A stretch of 64,000 bases of DNA from Marthasterias glacialis (lineage: Eukaryota > Echinodermata > Asteroidea > Forcipulatida > Asteriidae): assembly GCA_911728455.2 (NCBI GenBank), contig OU452231.1, forward strand, positions 18,619,838 to 18,683,837. The letters run 5' to 3'. Below, in pieces: positions 1 through 11,691 of the stretch (the stretch's first letter is position 1; every line of letters begins with the position of its first letter). The notes under the pieces are model-generated. The model was not told the DNA's origin and made no database searches. It saw nothing but the letters and a program-made list of their open reading frames with translations. A program made the translations under genes and the position numbers.

Positions 1-783
1 TACGTCACGTGACCCCTGTTGGGTTAAAAATGTAAACACACACGTAATCCTCCATAGGAAAGGGTGGTACGGTACACGATGATTAATGCATTTAGTTTAT
101 TCGATCGAGGCTTTTTTTGCTCGAAATCTGTGAAACTTATTCCAGAGTTTGTACCAAAGACCTTCAAATGGCTGAATAAAGCCAGTAAGGACAGTTCCAG
201 CAAGTCTTAAAAATTGTAAAAGTACCGTATACATGTGCACGATGTGTACAGCGCGCGACGGAACGTTAGGCCAGACGACCGCGATCACCACACACTTTTC
301 AACACAAAAATTTCAATGTTTTGAAGCTGAAATCCTCCAAAGAAATTGCTTTCCAAAACTGTGTGATTCCTTTGCCTATTTGAAATTCTGCAAGGCTAGG
401 TATTAATGCTCACTTTTCCAGCGTTGTTTATCCTTTTTTACAGTGATTTAGGCCAACATTACAAACAAAATAACAGACGGGTGGTGGCTACATAATAGTC
501 GTCCGACGCCGGTAGTGCATGGCTTAAAAACCTCTTTTCAGAGGAATTCTGTTAAATTATGAAACAGAGATGTGATTTAAATTAATGCCACAACATACTT
601 CTTTAAATAAAGGGGCTGATTAACTAATTCATCGCTTAACGAAAGTATAATCGACTGTTTTCGAACTCACTCTGTGTCACGGCCTATCTCTTTACACGTA
701 TTTTTTTCACCAACTGTATGACGTCATACCCGATAAGGGTCACGTGACCGCATGTAAACATGGTCGCGCAATCGGTCTATTGG
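1..783 (+). mobile_element. TIR element, family with ATAGACCGATTGCG ends (left end off window)
   Basis: It ends with GCGCAATCGGTCTAT near 783 and shares its interior with the copies at 48170-48934 and 30838-31375. It has no coding capacity, so it is a nonautonomous DNA element. Confidence 0.75.
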
Positions 784-1019
784 AACTATTCATGAAACCT
801 ATATTGTTATGTTTTCATCGCTGAAATCTTTTTAACGGTAAAAATTGTTTTCTTTTTTTTTTAATAACGGTGTTACCTCTTTTTAAAATGGATTATACCC
901 AAAGAGAATAGTCGGCGTTTTTCTGGTCTGGGAACCAGACCCCCTTCCGCCCGGCGATAAATGCAATAACTATGAAACTTTTTCTTAAACAAAACGTATT
1001 TTGATCAATTTTTAATTTC

Positions 1020-1465
1020 TCATTACCCTTTTTAACAAACATTGTTCTCTACTTCTCACTCCCACGTAAGATGTGTTAATTATCGAATGGGTGGCATTGA
1101 TTAACTTTTAAATTCTCAATACCTCTATAAGGCAACAATGTTTGGTTTTCTGTGGTGTCTTCCATTCTTTTCAAGGGGTATTGTTTCAACGCCGTCCATC
1201 AATCATAATCCCGCCGAGTAACTTCGTGCAATTTGTGTCGAGTAGGCCTAGGTATCTCTGTAAACATCCCCTTCAAAATAAAATAGTCTCATCTCTTGAG
1301 CTCCATCCAGTTCTACTACCAAATATGGTCATACATTTAGCCAAAGAGAAGGGTCATGGCTTTGTTATGCAAATAAGAAGCCTGGTGGCATGGCGTGAAA
1401 AGGTGAGGAGGCAGGCAACTATCTTGCCGTGCCGTCCGTGCTGCAGCGCCCATTATACTTTGAAG
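1020..1465 (+). repeat. Dispersed repeat of unknown class
   Basis: CACGTAAGATGTGTTAATTAT and GCTTTGTTATGCAAATAAGA match the inverse of 35900-36360. The 138-residue frame at 1142-1558 is not conserved between copies. Confidence 0.65.
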
Positions 1466-1469
1466 AAAA

Positions 1470-2612
1470 GTTATTTTTTGTCTCCATACTTTTTCCTCCA
1501 ACAAATTATTGTTTTCACCGCAGTTCTGAGGGTTAACCACTTAAAAGTGCAATGGTGAGTTGAGAATGTTCTTGAGTAAATATTTGTAGTGGTGAAAATG
1601 ATTTTCATTCGCATAATTTGGAGAAATTTGGGGCGTTTTGGGCACAAGGCGCGAAGTATAAAATCCACACGTGTTGACGGCCGTGTTGACTTGCTTTGGG
1701 TGCGCGTACGCCATATTGGAAGTTTTGGGGCACGATTTTTACCAAAGTTTGTTGGCACAATTTTATGAGAAGTAATAGCTTGTAAAACTGAAATTCTTGA
1801 AAAGATTGATACATAAACCTTGGAAAATAAGGACCAGGCCCTGTGAGTGTGTGCATTCGCGTGTTCCAAGTTATTTTTCGTGAGCAAGGTGGGTGCTGTG
1901 TTAGCTAATTTTCAAAACTAAAAAAGGCGTGAATATTGTACAACATTCCATTTTCATGGTGATTTCTTTTCTGCACATGGAACCATGGACCATGTTTGAT
2001 TTTACAAGGCAAATTCCGTGTAGAAGCATAAGTAGTATTAGTAATCTTTAATGCTATTAGACAGGGCTGAGTATACTTTTATGAAGTTCCAAATATTACC
2101 TCGATCTCACCAAAGAGCTGACTGTCACTGGGTTGTGAGGTTCACCAAAGCTGCTGATGGGGTTGAACCTTCTGTTGAGGTTGTCTGTGTTTTACTGCCA
2201 GCAATGTTCAATAATTGGCTAGGTGCATACATATTAATGTAGTATTAGATAGGTAATGTAATGTCGATAGCTGACGATGTATTAGCAGCAAAGCACAGCA
2301 TCCCTGCACATGTTCTGTAGTGCTGTGAGTGTGAGACTAGATACTGTAAAAGTATGTAGTGTGATGTAGAGTCCAAACCCATCTAGAAGATGGAGTCTCA
2401 GTTCATATACTGCTGTGGAGTCACTCAAGTGTTGAAGGCTACACAATAGAGGACAGGTCAGTTCAGACCGAATTCCTCTACACTGTGTTGCCAAACTCTT
2501 TAACATAGATACACACAAAGGGTGATTCAAGAAAGTTTCACTACAGGTCTGAGAGTGCCTGACTGACTTAACTTAAACTTTTAAAACTTATTCCTGTCTT
2601 AAAGCCTTAAAC
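1470..2612. other. Unassigned stretch
   Basis: Long frames here lack recognisable motifs and codon bias. I see no RNA gene or element borders. Confidence 0.5.
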
Positions 2613-2973
2613 TTAAAGCCCCAGCTCAATATTGGTAAGAGGTAAAACAAACATGTTCACAGATTTACATTTACCTTACATGGTATAAAGATAATAATGG
2701 TAGAAAACTTTCCTTGAAATATTTCTGCCTGAAGTATTATTGTTTTTAAATAAATGAAATAAGATCCAAAATTAGTTTTTGTCTCAGTGAGACGAAAACT
2801 CTGCCTATAGGAATGTGTACAAAAATGCGGAATGTATTTTTACTGTTTTCTCGCAATTGAAACAATGAAATGAGCCGACATTTTCACAGGTTGGTTTTAT
2901 GACAAGTATCTTGATTGGTGCAAAGAATGGAAGCATTTACAGTCAGTTTACCAATGTTGAGCTGGGGCTTTAA
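2613..2973. mobile_element. TTAA-type nonautonomous element (copy 1)
   Basis: Inverted ends AAGCCCCAGCTCAA / TTGAGCTGGGGCTT are flanked by TTAA on both sides, the target duplication typical of piggyBac-type elements. The assignment rests on the TTAA only. Confidence 0.75.
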
Positions 2974-3049
2974 ACAGTCTCTATAAATTTGTCAGGAAGA
3001 AGAAAAATGTTGGTATAAAATAATATTGCAAATATTAGTTTGAAACAGG

Positions 3050-3173
3050 TACCATGTTTTTTAATGAATTAAATGTAGCAAATTTTTTTCATTGGGGGCA
3101 CTGCAAATTTGTGGGGGGGGGGGACACTTGCCGCCCCCGCCCCCCCCCCCCCCCCCCCTTGGCTCTGCCGCTG
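3050..3173. mobile_element. Related poly-G/poly-C element
   Basis: It shares GGTACCATG, ATGAATTA and the end TTGGCTCTGCCGCTG with the element at 23569-23771. Its left border was not found. Confidence 0.5.
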
Positions 3174-3471
3174 ATAAAGCCTGCAAAACTTCAGTACCGT
3201 TGAAATCACAATGTTGCCTCTGACAGCACAATGGTTTTTAAAAATGCCAAGTTTTGACACTGATTGAATTTATTTTACACTATCACATTTGAAAATTAAT
3301 TCAGTTCAGTTTTGTTGCAATCAAATTTCAAGACACATATGTATTTGCTCTTTAGGCTACATTTCTCAATATTATAGTTAACTTTTTAAAATCAATGTAC
3401 GACTAAATAAATTTGTAATTGCTTAATTATTATTTAATTTAACTGAAGTAAATTGTATTTGTAGTTTACAG

Positions 3472-3554
3472 CAAAGCTTGCCATTTCCAAAAAGATCTAC
3501 CTGTCAACAAGTAGATGCCTAAGATCTGCATAATGATCAGCCTGCAGTTAAAAG
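3472..3554 (+). repeat. Exon-like stem-loop unit, type A (1)
   Basis: Acceptor-like TTTACAG precedes it and donor GTAAAT follows. It contains GATCTAC, loop CTGTCAACAA and GTAGATG, then AAGATCTGCATAATGATC. Stops occur in all frames. It is the outermost + strand unit. Confidence 0.75.
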
Positions 3555-3723
3555 GTAAATACATATAGACAAGTAAAACACTCCATGCATTATTTATATT
3601 CACTGTGTTTGTAATGCACAAATTCTGAGAAGGGATTTACAATACCTGATAACAAAAAGTCACCATTTTCATGAAGTGGCGAACCTGCCCCACAGCCAAA
3701 ATTCCATGTTTTGAGAAAACAAA

Positions 3724-4178
3724 CTGATCCATTAAGCCCCGCCTACCTTAGCAACAGCACATGATGTGACTTTTTTGCCACAATCCCAGCGGTGGTTCGG
3801 TTGCGGCCCAAATGTATTGAATATGATACACACACGTACATGGTTTTTGTGAATGGTATGAATTTAGTTTGTGGCCTTTGGAGCAGTGCATTGAGTCCAA
3901 AGAACAACGCAGACTGCAGACAGGAACACTGTTAAAACCACTTTTACACGACTGTACAGGGACCACTGCTGTGGGATTTGCACCACCAGAAATACAAACA
4001 AATTAAAACAAAACAAAAGTTATTACAGTTGTGTGTGCTGTTGTGAAAAAGAACAATGGCGGCAGTTCGTTTACTTTTTGAATGTAATTTAAACGTGTCG
4101 GACTTTCGTTGGACTTTCAGTGGCATCGTCAAGGCTGTGATTGGTCAATACGTTAGTAGGCGGGGCTTAATGGATCTG
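3724..4178. mobile_element. TIR element with GATCCATTAAGCCCCGCC ends
   Basis: 21-bp inverted ends at 3726-3747 and 4156-4176, with no coding frame of note. Related ends flank the element at 56677-57012. Confidence 0.75.
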
Positions 4179-4599
4179 TCTATTGCGGTTAAAGTTGATC
4201 CACGTTTGAAACTGCTGCTTTGGTGATTGCTATGCTATAACTGTTTTTACTTTTAAATTTAACTATACCAATATAAAGTTGACTTCTTCAACTTGTTTAT
4301 TGAGTTATTAATTCCTAAACTTTCCACTTTACTACAACGAAACAAACGAGACCTGCCTGTAGAGGATGATTACAAAACAATGCACATTGGGAATCGCCAG
4401 TTTAAAAGCATGAAAATGCCATGAAAAAATACAAGTTATACTTTGCCAGTGCAACAATTATGTATTCCAATGCATAAAAGTGAAAATGCAAAGTGGCAAA
4501 GTGATTCATTCACCAGTTATATTAAAAAGTTCAACTATGAAACATACGCCCTGAAATTCTGTTTATCAATGAATGGAGAATTTTTACAGAAATCAATTT

Positions 4600-4737
4600 C
4601 CAAATTACGTGGCCCCCCCCATAATTTCTCAAAATCCAGATACATGCAATTCATTAAAAAAACATGGTTCCTCCCCCCCCCCCCCACTGAAAAGCAGTCC
4701 CCCTCCCCCATTGAAAAAATCCTGGCTACGCCATTGT
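4600..4737. mobile_element. Poly-C element ending in a hAT-like TIR
   Basis: C tracts are followed by TCCTGGCTACGCCATTG, the inverse of the common CAATGGCGTAGCCAGGA hAT end. The other end is unclear. Confidence 0.45.
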
Positions 4738-4784
4738 TGCTGATGTTGGTGATCTGCCTATTTTGTCAATGTCTTGTTCGTGGG

Positions 4785-5045
4785 GGGGGGGGGGGGGGGA
4801 TGCCAGTCAGAAGCCATTCAACCTGTTACTGCCATTTACCCAGGGATCGCACCCCATTATACAATCATAGAGCTAGCTCTATGGATATAACCTGGGAAGC
4901 AGCAACACGGATCTAAAAAAAAAAAGGGTGATGCGACTTTTTATTTTTATATTTTTAAATATCAAGTAATAAACCACAAGGGAAACTGACTGGGTAAACT
5001 TTGAAATTAATTTTGGGATGAACAAAGAAAAATTGCTTAAAGTAA
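4785..5045. mobile_element. Body fragment of the tRNA-Lys-like retroposon
   Basis: TGCCAGTCAGAAGCC, ACCTGGGAAGC and CACAAGGGAAACTGACTGGG match the copies at 38740 and 7190. Confidence 0.6.
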
Positions 5046-5410
5046 CATGTCCTTCATTCTTAAATAGTTAAAAAAAACTCGATTGAAAATTAGTCCAGGG
5101 ACAAATCTTTTGCAGTTTGTCCCTTGTTTCATTAACTAGAGTAAATTTCAAGCAAAAACTTCAAGAGAGTTTAAAGTAGTGTCTGCAGTGAAAAAGACAC
5201 ACAACCTTTCTGGTGATTATACGCAGATTTGAATGAGACAAAGGAACATGTTATTCTTTGATTGAATGTCACAGCCTTGAAAACTTTTTTTTTTTTCGTT
5301 ACCGTAAATGAAATTGTGCTGAATGCCGAAAACTGTTTAGCCATCCTGCAACACATAAAACCTTATCCCTAACCTTTTAGGGCATACACTGCGCCTAAAA
5401 CAATAAATTG

Positions 5411-5690
5411 CACACGGGGGCAAAAAAAAGGGGTACACCAGACCCAAACCATGTCAGCATTAAAACTGACTAAATTGTTTGCACACAGGGGCAAAACATA
5501 TGGGTACTCCTGACCCAAACCATGTCAGCATTAAAACTGACTAAATGATTTGCACACGGGGGCAAAACATTATGGGTACACCTGACCTGAACCATATCAG
5601 TATTACAACTGACGCACACGGGGCAACAAATATGGGCACAGGTGACCCGAACCTGTGGCCATATGGGTAAATTAAACAATGATTTTAACC
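5411..5690. repeat. Tandem repeat, four units of about 71 bp
   Basis: CACACGGGGGC-type starts at 5411, 5482, 5553 and 5615; the last unit is shorter. GACCCAAACCATGTCAGCAT recurs in each. Confidence 0.9.
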
Positions 5691-6660
5691 AATCAAGTAA
5701 GCTGTGAATTTCCACCTTGGCACATACGGTCGGGATAGCCCCTGTGGTACATCAGAGCGCTATCACAACTTCTTGTAACAATGCATGTCACTAATTTCCT
5801 CTGGAGTTTCATTTTAAATGCCTGAATGCATCTTTCAGACTCTACCAGGAGAGTCCATGATTCACATGCATGGTGGAGAGTACCAGAGACTTGAAGAGCC
5901 TGTATTTGGTGGGGAAGCCGATGTTGCTCTTCCACACCCTCTCAAGTCTGGCTATCGCTGCAGTGGCTATGGCCATTCGGATGCCGATTTCCGCTACGCA
6001 GGTGCCATCCTTTGACAGAGTTAATCCCAATTACTTGAAACTAGTAACTTCTTCCAGTGGCTCATCGTTGATGGTGATGGATAACATTGGTGTTGGTCAA
6101 GCTGTTCACTATAACCTTGGATTTCTCTATGCACTGGCGCTTGCAACCATTCTGTTTGTCAGGTCTTGCACTTCATTGTTTTTGCTGCCTCCCCCCGCAA
6201 TCAGGTCTATATCGTCTGCGAAACGAAGATTGCAGACGGGCCTGCCACCGATGGAGATGGAGGTGTGGTGGTCACGGAGGGTCTCCTGCATGATTCTCTC
6301 GAGAAAAACATTGAAGAGAACGGGAGAAAGTAAGCACCCCTGTCTGATGCCGATGGTAGTCTGGAAGAATTCTCCTAATGGGTTGTTCAGAAGAACTGTT
6401 CAGCTGGTGTGTTCATAAAGGGTCTGGATGACTTTGACAGGATCTTCATTGATGTTGAAGCCTCTGAGTACCCTCCGGAGGCCATCATGCCAGACTCTGT
6501 TGAAGGAATTCCTGAAGTTGACAGAGTTGTGAAAGAGGTCGCGTTGGTGTTGTAGGTGTTTTTCAGTGATGATTCTGCAGCTGCAAATCTGTTCACGTTT
6601 ATTGTGTATTATGTTATCATGCCTGACAGCGCATTGGGGGGTCATGTCTTTGACAGAATG
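5690..6660 (-). mobile_element. Degenerate LINE reverse-transcriptase fragment
   Basis: Minus-strand frames contain GIRQGCLLSPVLFNVFLERI and NLRFADDIDLI near 6360-6190, the RT palm with the FADD catalytic motif. Further on come LSKDGTCVAEIGIRMAIA and HACESWTLL, the thumb and C-terminal connection of non-LTR elements. Frameshifts split it into several pieces; it is inactive. Confidence 0.88.
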
Positions 6661-6725
6661 TGCTTTTACTGCAGGGCTTGGATGGCATCATTTCCATAAC
6701 ATACCATTTTCTTTTTTCTTTGTAG

Positions 6726-6822
6726 CTACAGGTATATGAAATCTACCCGTCAACAAGTAGATGTCTGAGACCCAAGTATCATCATGCAGTCTGCTTTAAA
6801 CCTGCCTTCGATACAACGGCAG
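6726..6822 (+). repeat. Exon-like stem-loop unit, type A (2)
   Basis: Acceptor-like TTTGTAG (or CTACAG six bases later) precedes it and GTAAAT follows. The stem ATCTAC/GTAGAT with loop CCGTCAACAA is intact. It is near-identical in its middle to the next unit, about 250 bp away. Confidence 0.75.
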
Positions 6823-6972
6823 GTAAATTTGTAATAAGCACTTGTTTTAAACCAGAGATCATATAGGAAAAACAGGCATTCAAATAATTATGTTCATTAC
6901 AACTGTAGTTACATTTTTTTTTATATCAAGTAATGAAAGTGTTTTCAAAAATAGTATTTTTTGTATCTATAG

Positions 6973-7072
6973 GTATGCCAGTCTAAAAAGAAATCTACCC
7001 GCCAACAAGTAGATGTCTGAGACCCAAGTATCATCATGCAGTCTGCTTTAAACCAGCCTTCACTGCAAGCAG
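6973..7072 (+). repeat. Exon-like stem-loop unit, type A (3)
   Basis: Acceptor-like TCTATAG and donor GTAATA. Loop CCGCCAACAA is a one-base variant of the family loop while the stem is unchanged. Its 3' half (CTGCTTTAAACC ... GCAAGCAG) recurs on the minus strand at 24903-24987. Confidence 0.75.
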
Positions 7073-7189
7073 GTAATACTTTTAAGCACTTATTTTAAAA
7101 CAGAGATCACGATGATGGAAAAAACGAAGATTTGTATATATGTTCAGTACTACTGTAGTGTTGTTGTCTAGTTGGCACATTTTAAAAAA

Positions 7190-7585
7190 AGTTTAACTTT
7201 TTTATTTTTATATCAATAATAAATCACAAGGGAAACTGATGAGTATGTAAAACTATAAATTAATTTGGGTGAACGTAGACAAAATGGACAAAAAATGGGC
7301 TCTACCAGCTGATGAGCAACCTAGTCCTATGTTCAATGTTGGTGGTCTCCCTATTTTGTCAATTCATTCCATGGGGCGCCAGTCAGAAAAGTTATACAAC
7401 CTTAAGCTGCCATACTACCAGGGATTATGCCCAGGTTTAATACGATACAACATGAAGCAGCACTAGTTGACAAAATAGGGCAAGATAGCTCAGTTGGTAG
7501 AGCACCAGCATGTAAATCTGGATGTTGCAGGATGAAATTCCATTTCAGTAAATTTTTCTTTGTTCATCCAAATTATTTACATTTG
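7190..7585 (+). mobile_element. tRNA-Lys-like retroposon copy
   Basis: AAGATAGCTCAGTTGGTAGA at about 7483 with TTTCTTTGTTCATCC downstream and the CACAAGGGAAACTGATGAG block upstream. Confidence 0.62.
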
Positions 7586-7931
7586 TACTTTCAAATTCGA
7601 TCCAAAAATTCCTTTTGAAGTAATAATAATTATTTTTAAAAGCTGCCCCAAAGTTTCAGGTTTGCAAAATAAGTAAAATAAGAAGTAGTGATTTAACTGT
7701 TAACAAGTTGGCTGATCAGTTTTATCTGTATTGGTCTGGTGAAATACTGCCTTTGAAACTTTTATTGATAACACCTAAAAGAAAATTGCATTTTAGTAAC
7801 TGTTTGGGGTGAAAGATATACAAAAAATTCCATGGTTAACGTAACTTATCTCAATTTAACTGTTTTAATTGCTTGGATAATATTTTCATCAATACTAATG
7901 GTTACAAATTGTGCATATTGTTTGTGTGCAG

Positions 7932-8037
7932 TAAGGTTTACCATCTCCAAAGAGATCTACCTGTCAACAAGTAGATAAGGAGTGGATGTCCAATGGACCA
8001 GCCTATGTGGTATAGGAGCAGCACTCGCCAGTAACAG
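7932..8037 (+). repeat. Exon-like stem-loop unit, type A (4, palindrome left arm)
   Basis: It follows TTTGTGTGCAG and ends at AACAG before GTAAAT. Stem GATCTAC/GTAGAT with loop CTGTCAACAA, plus the upstream mini-hairpin ATCTC-CAAA-GAGAT. Its inverted twin is at 21312-21417. Confidence 0.78.
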
Positions 8038-8334
8038 GTAAATTCCACAAGAGTACAACAGGGTTGTTTGATGCAATTTGATAATTGCATTCTTAATTAA
8101 ATTTGTCTGAACAGTATTCAAGATTTATCATCACTTTCCTTCATTACTTTGACGCACAGAATTTGGAAGTGAAAACCAGGGTTTAAATCCCATAGACCGT
8201 TCCGGCCTGTCAATCAAACTGCGCTTGACCAATTGGTACATGCCTTTTGGTCATGTGACCTCGGTCAAACTTGGTCACCAGTGCTGCGTAAACGTACACA
8301 AACTAAGGTGTGTGGGCGGAGCTTGTTAACAGAA

Positions 8335-8560
8335 TGTGGGTTCGAATCCAAACCTGGCAAGTCGTGACACTAATTATGTCCTTGAGCAAGACACTTTACC
8401 ATAATTACTTTGTCCTTTGGATGGGACATTATAAGCAGTAGGTCCCAAGTACTAAGGATGGGTAGTGCTCGTTAAAGAACCGAGAACAGTTATCTTGAAA
8501 GAGTACGGGTTTAACTCGGGTGTTTCTAGTTCAGATAGTAAGCACCCTTAAATACCAATT
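8335..8560 (+). mobile_element. tRNA-derived SINE, 3' part (palindrome left arm)
   Basis: GGGTTCGAATCCAAACC (B box) then CCTTGAGCAAGACACTTTAC and GGATGGGACATT; the mirror copy is at 20790-21015. Confidence 0.72.
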
Positions 8561-9868
8561 TTCTCGGGCTTTTGAGCTACAGTGATTAAGTTCACTTTTT
8601 AGGCATCCTTGGTTTCATTACCAGAAATTAACAATAATAATACTGACAACATTAGCATCTAATCAGAACTTCTGATTCAGATGAAGAATTCATTAATCAC
8701 ATTTACATGTTTTACCCATTGTGCACATTACATTGAGGTTAACATTTTTTCAAATTAATTTTTTTTGTACTTTACAGACCATTTGTTAAAGGCCATAATT
8801 CTTGTAAATATGTCATATTTAATCCAAATATGTAACACTTGTTTGCGTTGAGAAAGGCATATATTCCTTGAGACTAAAACAAGGTTGTTTCATGCAATTT
8901 GTTCAATTTGTTCAATTGTTAACTAAAATTAACTTTACAGTGTTCAAGAACTCACAATCTATAATTTCCTTCAACAGTTTGACATACAAATTTTAAACTC
9001 AAAACCCAAGACTTAAATCCAACTACGACTTTTAGAATTGAAATAAATAAAAAAAGAAGTAAGTTATTCAAGCACTGTACTGTTGATCTCAACAATGGTC
9101 TATACTTAAAATCACAAACACTTGTGAGAATTGACAGCAATCTACGTAGGCCTTTAGTTAATTATGTAAAGAAAAAGACACTAAAGTAGTTTCTAACCAA
9201 TTAAATAATCAATTAATTGATCATGGTTAAAGATTTTACCCAACCTCATTGTTACTTTCTTAACCATCTTTTATAGCCCCCTTAAATGTACATAACCCGA
9301 ACTTTGACAGGGGTGGGGGCAGATAAACCCTTAATAGTGTTTGTTTTTTTCTTTTTTTCTTTTTTTCTTTTGGCTTTGTCAAGTCAAGGTGTCTTTGTGC
9401 TAGGGGTACTCTAAAAAAAAATATCATTCTGGCAATTCCAAGAAAATGATCCCGTCGGGCTAGACAGGGAAAAAATGGAAGAATCTGGTTAACAAGGACT
9501 TGAGTTCAAGTTGAAAAAGAAGAGTTTCATAGTTTTTTTTGTAATACTTTGTATAATCCAACTTTTTTCGCTTTGCAAAGATGAGTCCAATATGCATGGG
9601 TTTTTGTTAAATTATTCCATAACTCTGTCTTTTAACAGTTAATGTTAAAACTGATTGTGATTTGGCTTTCCAGCTTTCATTTTGTTTTTATTGGTTTGTT
9701 GAAAACCTGCTTTTGCACCTTTTAATGTACTAATTATGGAATATGACATTTCAGTCCATTTTTGTTTTCATTATTTTTGGTGGAAAGTACAATTTATCTG
9801 AAACTGCTGTTTTATAAATGAAAGTTTTTAAACACTAATTGTTTGAAATTTTGTGTGTGTGTGTGCAG

Positions 9869-9969
9869 TGAGGCTTGCCATCTCCAGTGAGATCTACCCG
9901 TCAACAAGTAGATGTCTGAGATCTGCATAATGATCGGCCTGGTAAAGGAACTGCCCTCTCCAGTGAAAG
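9869..9969 (+). repeat. Exon-like stem-loop unit, type A (5, palindrome left arm)
   Basis: It is preceded by a GT-rich tract ending GTGCAG and followed by GTGGAT. It has the full type A core: ATCTAC, CCGTCAACAA, GTAGATGTC, GATCTGCATAATGATC, GGCCTGGTAAAGGAACTGCC. All three frames contain stops. Twin at 19379-19479. Confidence 0.8.
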
Positions 9970-10179
9970 GTGGATCAAACAGTAAATCACATCATTGTTT
10001 ATGTTTGCATTGTTTGAAAAACGCATAAACACCATTTACAGCATAAGCCCATCAATAGTAGAAAATGTTCCTCGAATTTAACATCTCACCTCATTTGTAC
10101 CAATAAATATTGAGTGGCTAAAAGTGGAATGAAAATAATATTAACACGAGGTAACATTTGTCCAAAAACGTCAAAATTT

Positions 10180-10452
10180 TACTATTTTATACTGACTGAC
10201 ATAGACCCTTGTCATTTGATGTATATTAAAAAATAAATGGTTGAATGACCACAGTGCAGAAAATTGGTGTAGATTGGATCATGTGCTCCTTTGAGATCAT
10301 GGATGATTCTAACTGTTAAATGGGAAATACTTTTCCCATAGGCAACAAAAACTTTTTGTTCCCCGATGCAGATGGGAGTAATAGTAATGTCACGTGACGT
10401 AAATTCAACCCATCAAATGACATGTTGGGATCCGTATGTCAGATATATAATT
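10180..10452. mobile_element. Partial foldback element (left arm)
   Basis: It shares the CATTTGATG, GTCACGTGACGT and CATCTGC blocks with 26437-27297; the mirror copy is at 18897-19169. Confidence 0.6.
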
Positions 10453-11007
10453 TTTGATAATTGCATCGGGATAAGGAATATTATTTTGTTTTACCCTACA
10501 CCAAGGTGTGATAAGCACTGTGTATAAGTAAACAGGCAGAATGTCTGTTGCTCTACTGATCTCAACAGAAGTTGACATCAGAAATGTTACAATTATAGCT
10601 AAGAGAACGCATCATTAATGATAAAGTTCAGTCCAGCACCAGTCCTTTAGTGTTTGTTTGTATGTATTTTTCATAATAAAATATTTCTGGCTTTGCGAAG
10701 ACGAGTCAAATTGACAAGGGTTTTTAGTTCATTAATTCAATAATTGTGTTTTAACAATTAATGTTAAAACTGATAGTAGCTTGGTTTTTCAGATTTTCAT
10801 CTTTATTGGTTTGGTGAAAATCCGCTTCTTTAACTTTTAATGAACTTGAAAGAAAGTGGCCTTTCAGTCAATGTTTTTTTTTCTTCGTTTGTTTTGATTT
10901 AATAAGTATTATCTGAGGTGAAAATAATTTATCTCAAACTACTGTTTTAAAAGAGTGAATACTTTAACCCTTAACTGTTGCAAATTGTGCATTTTATTTG
11001 TGTACAG

Positions 11008-11097
11008 TGAGGCTTGCCATCTCCAAAGAGATCTACCCGTCAACAAGTAGGCCTAGATGTCCAAGACCAGCCGTTGATAAAGGAGCTGCACTCTCCA
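11008..11097 (+). repeat. Exon-like stem-loop unit, type A (6, palindrome left arm)
   Basis: It follows TTTGTGTACAG. Five bases (GCCTA) are inserted inside the 3' arm of the stem, and the donor region reads CCAGTAAAAT. This copy may be degenerate. Twin near 18252-18341. Confidence 0.7.
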
Positions 11098-11349
11098 GTA
11101 AAATATAATATTTGAATCTAGTGAAACTAGATTGCTTTATGCAACTGATCATTGCATTCTTAATTAAACAGTTTCTAATCAGAACCCTGATAAATTTATC
11201 TTGTTCATGGAGATTAAAACGTATGTTAAAATCTCTTGGAATAAAATAAAAACATTCTCCCTGCTTCAATCATCTATTAAACTGTTGAAATCAAAGATAA
11301 GTAAGTGAATGGTACATGTTTTTCTAAATTTTGTTTCTTTCCCTGTTAG

Positions 11350-11472
11350 AAAGGCACGCTAATCTCCATTGAGGTCTACCCACCCAGAATGAAGATGTCC
11401 GAGATGTGCAAGTGCAAATCCTTGGCAGAATGTCTTCCCATCAACATGTAGATGTTCAAGGCTGGAAACAAA
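11350..11472 (+). repeat. Exon-like unit, type B (7, palindrome left arm)
   Basis: Acceptor-like CTGTTAG and donor GTATGT. It has two hairpin positions as in other type B copies, but both stems are weakened. A conserved block about 50 bases downstream (GTGGGCTGTTTTTGCAGCAC, 11519-11538) accompanies most type B units. Twin at 17876-17998. Confidence 0.68.
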
Positions 11473-11691
11473 GTATGTAAACCTTGGTGTTGGGTTTTTG
11501 TTTTGTTATCGTCGTACAGTGGGCTGTTTTTGCAGCACTGTACAAGTAACATCAAATAGGTGCACCATTGCAAGCAAGCACATACGCATATTTTTGGAGA
11601 TTCAGGCAATGCTTTGACTGTAAAGTTAGAGCAATGGTAGTGCGGCGGTTCGATTGGTGGTGCGGAGATTCCACTGGTGGTGCGGCGAATC

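Noticed and set aside
1142..1887. Two overlapping 138-codon frames as genes
   Set aside because: They lie in or beside a dispersed repeat, overlap each other on opposite strands and show no known motif.
9869..9969. Type A units as exons of a secreted peptide precursor
   Set aside because: All three frames of the best copy contain stops (for example TGA after GTAGATGTC and TAATGA), and no frame is kept among copies.
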